DNA from: an uncultured Clostridia bacterium
Lineage (GTDB): Bacteria > Bacillota > Clostridia > TANB77 > CAG-508
Assembly (NCBI GenBank): GCA_944391745.1
Contig: CALXUS010000014.1
Span: 1 to 49,330, forward strand
Reading direction: 5' to 3'
Length of the DNA: 49,330 bases
A model generated the notes under the pieces. It ran no database searches. It saw only the letters and a list, made by a program, of their open reading frames with translations, and was not told the DNA's origin. A program made the position numbers and the translations under genes. Positions 45,417 to 49,330 of the stretch are shown here, in pieces (the stretch's first letter is position 1; the number at the start of each line of letters is the position of its first letter).

Positions 45417-45447
45417 AAAAAAACAACACATAAGAATATGTGTTGTT
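45417..45447 (-). terminator. Terminator of the redox operon
   Basis: Minus strand: AACAACACATA / TATGTGTTGTT stem, 4-base loop, then a run of T. It lies about 120 bases after the superoxide reductase stop and only about 30 bases before the DUF2798-like start. A TATAAT at 45526-45521 in between suggests it could also work as an attenuator in that gene's leader. Confidence 0.7.
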
Positions 45448-45566
45448 CGTTAATCATTTTTTTCAAAATGTACGTTTCCAATTTATAGCCATATAATTAT
45501 ATTTGTTTTTCAACTTTATTATTATACCATAAATTTTTAATTTGTGTAATACATTTTTGAAAATTT

Positions 45567-45947
45567 TTATTCAACATTTTTTTTCCATAAAGAATGTTTA
45601 TTGCAATATGCATATAATGTTGAACCTGGAATGTAGTGGAATTTTGTTTCTGCTACTTCTCCTGGTTTAAAATATTTTGTACATTCTTTATTATCTGATA
45701 CCATACTAATCCATTCTATATAATGGTCTTCGTCCATTACATGATTTACTTTTACTAGTATTTTATCTCCTTCAACTGTGTATTCTGGAACATGCTTTTC
45801 TGCTGCTGCATCTGCTGAATTTGGTACAACAACATTCATTTGCTCACCGCAACATCTTATTCCACATTCATCGTTATGGCAATCTTGTATAACTTTTACC
45901 ATTGCTCCACAGCTTTTACATTTTCTTAAAACTAATTCTCTACTCAT
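45567..45947 (-). CDS. Desulfoferrodoxin-type superoxide reductase
   Basis: The product is 126 residues. The enzyme reduces superoxide to hydrogen peroxide without making O2. The N-terminal desulforedoxin-like part has C10, C13 and the C32-C33 pair (extra C23 and C28 are also present). The active-site residues are all visible: E50-K51-H52, H69, H75, C115 and H118 ('AYCNKHSLW'). Electrons probably come from the rubredoxin encoded 27 bases upstream. Last gene of the operon. Confidence 0.95.
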   Translation of the reverse strand: MSRELVLRKCKSCGAMVKVIQDCHNDECGIRCCGEQMNVVVPNSADAAAEKHVPEYTVEGDKILVKVNHVMDEDHYIEWISMVSDNKECTKYFKPGEVAETKFHYIPGSTLYAYCNKHSLWKKNVE

Positions 45948-45974
45948 TATTTTTCTCCTTGCGTTTAATTTAAA

Positions 45975-46115
45975 TTATTCTTCTACTTTTTTGAACATAT
46001 CTTTTCCAACTCCGCAAAGTGGACATACCCAATCATCTGGTAAATCTTCAAATTTTACTCCTTCTTTTTCTTCATCATAAATATATCCACATGCCATACA
46101 TTCATATTTAGCCAT
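45975..46115 (-). CDS. Rubredoxin
   Basis: The product is 46 residues, short but complete. It has the two iron-binding motifs '[13 protein letters not shown]' (C6, C9) and '[13 protein letters not shown]' (C31, C34). AGGAGG precedes the ATG at 46115. Rubredoxin passes single electrons to superoxide reductase and flavodiiron proteins, and it is encoded directly between those two genes. Confidence 0.97.
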   Translation of the reverse strand: MAKYECMACGYIYDEEKEGVKFEDLPDDWVCPLCGVGKDMFKKVEE

Positions 46116-46178
46116 AATTTTTACCTCCTATTAATTTTTTATATTTGCATTGTATCATTTTTATTTTGGTTTGTAAAC

Positions 46179-47339
46179 TTATTTATTTATATTTTCTTCT
46201 AGTTCTTTCATTTTTTCTTCTGATTCTTTATTTAGCCTTGTTCTTATTGTAACTACTGGTTCTATTATTTCTATATTTTTTAATGGTGATAACATATCTT
46301 TTATTACTTTGCCTGCATTTGGTGCCCATGTTCCGTTTTCTATTATTCCTATTTTTCTATTTTGATAATTTTTTTCACGTAATAAGTGTAAAAATGCATT
46401 CATTGCTGGGAATATATTCATATTATATGTTACACAAGCTAAACACATTTTTGAATATTTAAATGCTTCTGAAACTACATCAGGTGCTGGTGTTCTGGCT
46501 ATATCTATTAGTTTTACTTTATTTTCTTTTTCTTCTAAATCTTTTGCAAATTTTTCTGCCGCTTCTAATGTATTTCCATGAAGTGATCCACATACAACTA
46601 ATATTCCTTCTTCTTCTGGCTCATATTTGCTCCATGTATCATATAGGTTTATATAATATCCTAGATTTTCTTTTAGTATTGGTCCATGTAAAGCACATAT
46701 CATTTTTATATCCAAATTTCCTGCTTTTTTTAGTACACTTTGTACTTGCATTCCATATTTTCCTACTATGTTTATAAAATACCTTCTTGCTTCATCAATC
46801 CATGGTTCTTCTGTATCTAGTGTTCCAAATTTTCCAAAAGCATCTGCTGAAAATAATATTTTTTCAGTTTGCTCATAAGTTAGCATTACTTCTGGCCAGT
46901 GTACCATTGGAGCCATTATGAATTGAAGAGTATGTTTTCCTATATTTAGAGTATCGCCTTCATTTACTATTACTTGCTTATTTGATACATCTTCATCTAT
47001 AAATTGTGGTAAAAATGCAAATACCTTTTCATTTGATACAATTTTCATTTCTGGATACTTTTTTAGTACTGCTCCTATGCTTCCTGAATGATCTGGTTCA
47101 AGATGTGATATTACTAAATAATCTGGATTTCTTCCTTCTAATGATTTTTCTAGATTACCAAGCCATTCATCTGTTTTACGTTTATCTACTGTATCCATTA
47201 TTACTACTTTGTCATCTAAAATTAGATATGAGTTGTATGCTATTCCATTTTTTACAATGTATTGATTTTCAAATAAATCAATTGTTTTATCATCTACTCC
47301 TATATATTTTATATTTTCTGATATATATTTATCACTCAT
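46179..47339 (-). CDS. Flavodiiron protein (FprA-type O2/NO reductase)
   Basis: The product is 386 residues. The N-terminal metallo-beta-lactamase domain (about 1-245) carries the diiron ligands: 'VISHLEPDHSGS', 'APMVHWPEVM', 'FSADAFGKFG' and 'CALHGPILK'. The C-terminal flavodoxin domain (about 250-386) has 'VVCGSLHGNTLEAAEKFAKD' for FMN. These enzymes reduce O2 to water or NO to N2O with electrons from rubredoxin. The architecture is class A with no fused rubredoxin; a separate rubredoxin gene follows by 63 bases. Confidence 0.95.
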   Translation of the reverse strand: MSDKYISENIKYIGVDDKTIDLFENQYIVKNGIAYNSYLILDDKVVIMDTVDKRKTDEWLGNLEKSLEGRNPDYLVISHLEPDHSGSIGAVLKKYPEMKIVSNEKVFAFLPQFIDEDVSNKQVIVNEGDTLNIGKHTLQFIMAPMVHWPEVMLTYEQTEKILFSADAFGKFGTLDTEEPWIDEARRYFINIVGKYGMQVQSVLKKAGNLDIKMICALHGPILKENLGYYINLYDTWSKYEPEEEGILVVCGSLHGNTLEAAEKFAKDLEEKENKVKLIDIARTPAPDVVSEAFKYSKMCLACVTYNMNIFPAMNAFLHLLREKNYQNRKIGIIENGTWAPNAGKVIKDMLSPLKNIEIIEPVVTIRTRLNKESEEKMKELEENINK

Positions 47340-47375
47340 TAATTTGATTCTCCTTTTGCTCTAATTACTTGCTTA

Positions 47376-47570
47376 TTATTTATCATTTTTATCTTGTCTT
47401 TTTACAAATAAGTTGCATTTGCATATTTGTTTTTCAACAAATTCATCACATGGACATAGTGTTGTATCATCTACATTTAGTCTACAAGGACAGTGCCCAT
47501 CTTTTCTATATATACCTTCTATAATTTTTTGTACATATTCTTTGTCTGGGTTTAATTCATAACCTTTCAT
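47376..47570 (-). CDS. Ferredoxin-thioredoxin reductase catalytic-chain-like protein (short)
   Basis: The product is 64 residues. It shows the FTR catalytic-chain cysteines: C27-P-C29, C39-P-C41 and C50-K-C52, with the usual 8-residue gap between the last two motifs. The family binds a 4Fe-4S cluster and an active disulfide and reduces thioredoxin. This one is shorter than the plant and cyanobacterial chains (about 100-115 residues), and the first gap is 9 rather than 16 residues. The thioredoxin gene lies 17 bases upstream, which supports the role. The electron donor (ferredoxin or rubredoxin) is not known. Confidence 0.85.
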   Translation of the reverse strand: MKGYELNPDKEYVQKIIEGIYRKDGHCPCRLNVDDTTLCPCDEFVEKQICKCNLFVKRQDKNDK

Positions 47571-47587
47571 TTTTACTTGCCTCTCTT

Positions 47588-47902
47588 TTATAGATATTTT
47601 TTAAGTTCTTCTTCTAATTCATCCTTTGGATAAAATCCGCCAATACTGTCTATAGCTGTCCCATTTTTGAATATAATCATTGTTGGTACTGCTTCTATTT
47701 CATATTGATAAGCTAAATTTCTTGATTCATCTACATCTATTTCTATTATATCTATATCATTTCTTTCTTCTGCTATTTCTTTTAGTACGGGCATTAACTT
47801 TTGACATGGTCCACACCATGTTGCAAAAAAGTCTACAATTACTGTTTTATTGTTTTTTAGAACTTCATTTTCAAATTCATCTTCCTTTATCTTTTTTAAC
47901 AT
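47588..47902 (-). CDS. trxA: Thioredoxin
   Basis: The product is 104 residues with the active site 'FFATWCGPCQKLMPVLKEIA' and the cis-Pro motif 'EAVPTMIIFKNG'. It reduces protein disulfides. It is the first gene of the redox operon, with GGAGG before the ATG and a promoter at 47940-47968. No thioredoxin reductase gene is in the window; the FTR-like protein encoded next is the likely reductant. Confidence 0.96.
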   Translation of the reverse strand: MLKKIKEDEFENEVLKNNKTVIVDFFATWCGPCQKLMPVLKEIAEERNDIDIIEIDVDESRNLAYQYEIEAVPTMIIFKNGTAIDSIGGFYPKDELEEELKKYL

Positions 47903-47939
47903 AATTTACCTCCATATATATTTTTTCTTTTTTATGTTA

Positions 47940-47968
47940 TTTATACCATATTATATGCCGTTTTTCAA
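47940..47968 (-). promoter_or_regulatory. Promoter of the trx - FTR - flavodiiron - rubredoxin - superoxide reductase operon
   Basis: Minus strand: -35 TTGAAA (47968-47963), a 17-base spacer, -10 TATAAA (47945-47940), about 38 bases before the trx start. No PerR or other operator was recognised. Confidence 0.65.
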
Positions 47969-48095
47969 GCTTTTATTTTTTATCGTCTTATTTATTTTAT
48001 AAGTAGATTATTATTATCTATCTATTTTTATAATAACACATTGTAATATTATTAGAGAAGTAGTAAAATCTAATAAAATTGAAAGGGGTTTTATT

Positions 48096-49289
48096 ATGAA
48101 AAAATTTTTGATTATTTTAATTTTTGTAATTATTTTAGCAATTGCGTCTGCGTATTTTTATACTACTATATCTCCTCATAATGAATCTAATAATTCGCAG
48201 AAAAATAATGATATTATAAGCTCAAATATTACTAATTCTATTTCAAATAATACTGACACTTCTTCTGATATTTTTTCATCGAACTATGTGAAGGCTGATG
48301 AAATACTATCTAATATGTCTTTAGAAGATAAAGTTGGTCAAATGTTTTTAGCAAGATATCCTTCTTCTGGTGTAATTAATGAAATTAAAAATTATAATCC
48401 TGCTGGTTATATTTTATTTGGTAGAGATTTTCAAAATGAAACACCCGCATCTATAAAAAAAGAATTGCAAGAGTGTCAAGATGCTAGCAAAATAAAACTT
48501 GCTTTAGGAGTTGATGAAGAAGGCGGAACTGTTGTTAGAGTTAGTTCATATAAAGCTTTTAGGTCTTCGCCTTTTAGTTCACCAAGATCTATTTTTGCAA
48601 ATGGCGGTATGGACGCAATAATTTCAGATTCTCACGAAAAAAGTTCACTTTTAAAAAGTCTTGGATTAAATATGAATTTAGCCCCAGTTGTAGATGTTCC
48701 AGAAAGTAGTAATGACTTTATTTATGCTCGTTCTTTTAGTACAGATGTTAATGAGGTTAAAGAATTTACAAAGGAAATTATCAATACTATGAAATCAGAT
48801 AATATTACTTCTGTTATGAAACATTTTCCTGGATATGGCAACAATGTTGATACTCATACAGGTATCGCAATAGATAAAAGAGATTATTCTAATTTTGAAA
48901 ACAGGGACTTCATTCCTTTTGAAGAAGGAATAAATAATGGTGCTCCTGCAATTCTTGTAAGTCATAATATTGTAGAATGTATGGACTCATCTAAGCCTGC
49001 TTCTCTATCTAAGAATGTTCACTCTATTTTAAGAAATAAACTTGGGTTCTCTGGAATTATTATGACTGATGATTTAGCAATGGATGCTGTTAAGGAATAT
49101 GTTGAAAATGGTGAAGCTGCTACTCAAGCTGTACTTGCTGGTAATGACTTAATTATTTCTTCTGATTTTGTTAATCAAAGGAACGAAGTTTTACAAGCTG
49201 TAAAAAATGGCGTCATTCCTGAAGATATTATTAATACTGCAGTTAGAAGAGTTTTGGCTTGGAAACTTCAATATGGAATTATTGAGTAA
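48096..49289 (+). CDS. Secreted or membrane-anchored beta-N-acetylhexosaminidase, GH3 (NagZ-like)
   Basis: The product is 397 residues. An N-terminal hydrophobic helix (about 4-24) is followed by an Asn/Ser-rich linker to about 65 and a single GH3 barrel. Motifs are 'MSLEDKVGQMFLARYPS', 'LALGVDEEGGTVVR', 'VMKHFPGYGNNVDTHTG' (substrate Lys-His and the catalytic Asp-His loop) and 'GIIMTDDLAMDAV' (nucleophile Asp). NagZ enzymes remove GlcNAc from muropeptides or glycans; the export signal suggests wall turnover outside the cell. The usual His in 'FPGHG' is Tyr here. A perfect -10 TATAAT lies at 48029-48034, but no good -35 is seen. Confidence 0.92.
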   Translation: MKKFLIILIFVIILAIASAYFYTTISPHNESNNSQKNNDIISSNITNSISNNTDTSSDIFSSNYVKADEILSNMSLEDKVGQMFLARYPSSGVINEIKNYNPAGYILFGRDFQNETPASIKKELQECQDASKIKLALGVDEEGGTVVRVSSYKAFRSSPFSSPRSIFANGGMDAIISDSHEKSSLLKSLGLNMNLAPVVDVPESSNDFIYARSFSTDVNEVKEFTKEIINTMKSDNITSVMKHFPGYGNNVDTHTGIAIDKRDYSNFENRDFIPFEEGINNGAPAILVSHNIVECMDSSKPASLSKNVHSILRNKLGFSGIIMTDDLAMDAVKEYVENGEAATQAVLAGNDLIISSDFVNQRNEVLQAVKNGVIPEDIINTAVRRVLAWKLQYGIIE

Positions 49290-49290
49290 G

Positions 49291-49330
49291 GCTGTTTTGG
49301 CTGTTTTTGGGGACACCTTCCAAAAACAGC
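49291..49330. repeat. Palindromic element copy 6 (cut by window end)
   Basis: It begins directly after the nagZ-like stop codon: GCTGTTTTGGCTGTTTTTGG followed by GGACACCTTCC and AAAAACAGC. Only the left arm is inside the window. Confidence 0.88.

Overview
The window is very AT-rich DNA from an anaerobic, spore-forming member of the Clostridia, most likely an uncultured gut-type lineage. The evidence is a complete spoIIIAA-AH operon (endospore formation), an oxygen and superoxide defence operon built on rubredoxin, superoxide reductase and a flavodiiron protein, Gram-positive LPxTG-type pili with class C sortases, and strong AGGAGG ribosome binding sites. Nearly every gene is on the minus strand; guaA and the nagZ-like gene are the exceptions. 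No tRNA, rRNA, CRISPR array or transposase gene was seen.

Layout, in coordinate order. 1-3267: a repeat protein running off the left edge (ten 26-residue units, mTERF-like by eye), a small related helical protein, queH and ruvB. 3311-19203: a surface-polysaccharide cluster with a TagO/WecA initiating transferase, a GtrB/GtrII-type glucosylation pair, seven further glycosyltransferase genes (one a GT2-GT4 fusion), a Wzm/Wzt ABC exporter and a Wzy-like polymerase/ligase. 19320-25373: rpiA and the spoIIIA operon in the order AA to AH. 25593-28676: yebC, a carboxymuconolactone decarboxylase-cupin fusion, and larC split by a +1 frameshift. The last two share a MerR-type promoter/operator. 29005-30543: guaA, flanked by two near-identical palindromic elements. 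30732-44838: a sortase-pilus island with two sortases, a tip adhesin of about 2,489 residues split by a +1 frameshift, a membrane-anchored FGE-sulfatase (C-type lectin fold) protein, an LPTTG major pilin and a chimeric gene remnant. 44909-47968: a small membrane protein and the operon trx - FTR catalytic subunit - flavodiiron protein - rubredoxin - superoxide reductase. 48096-49289: a secreted or membrane-anchored NagZ-type glycosidase.

How the parts work together: TagO starts a lipid-linked glycan, the glycosyltransferases extend it, Wzm/Wzt exports it, and the Gtr pair may decorate it. Sortases polymerise the LPTTG pilin and probably attach the FPTSG-ended giant adhesin. The redox operon would pass electrons to remove O2, superoxide and disulfide stress. 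SpoIIIA genes build the forespore-mother cell feeding channel.

The most notable patterns are: (i) six copies of an intergenic palindromic element with core GGGGACACCTTCC whose arms co-vary; (ii) three +1 frameshifts, each at a homopolymeric codon (CCC-T, TTT-C, GGG-A), one of them in larC, a family where frameshifting is known; (iii) the mTERF-like modular repeat protein; (iv) the twin MerR-type operators; (v) the variant FPTSG sorting signal and the recombination remnant in the pilus island.
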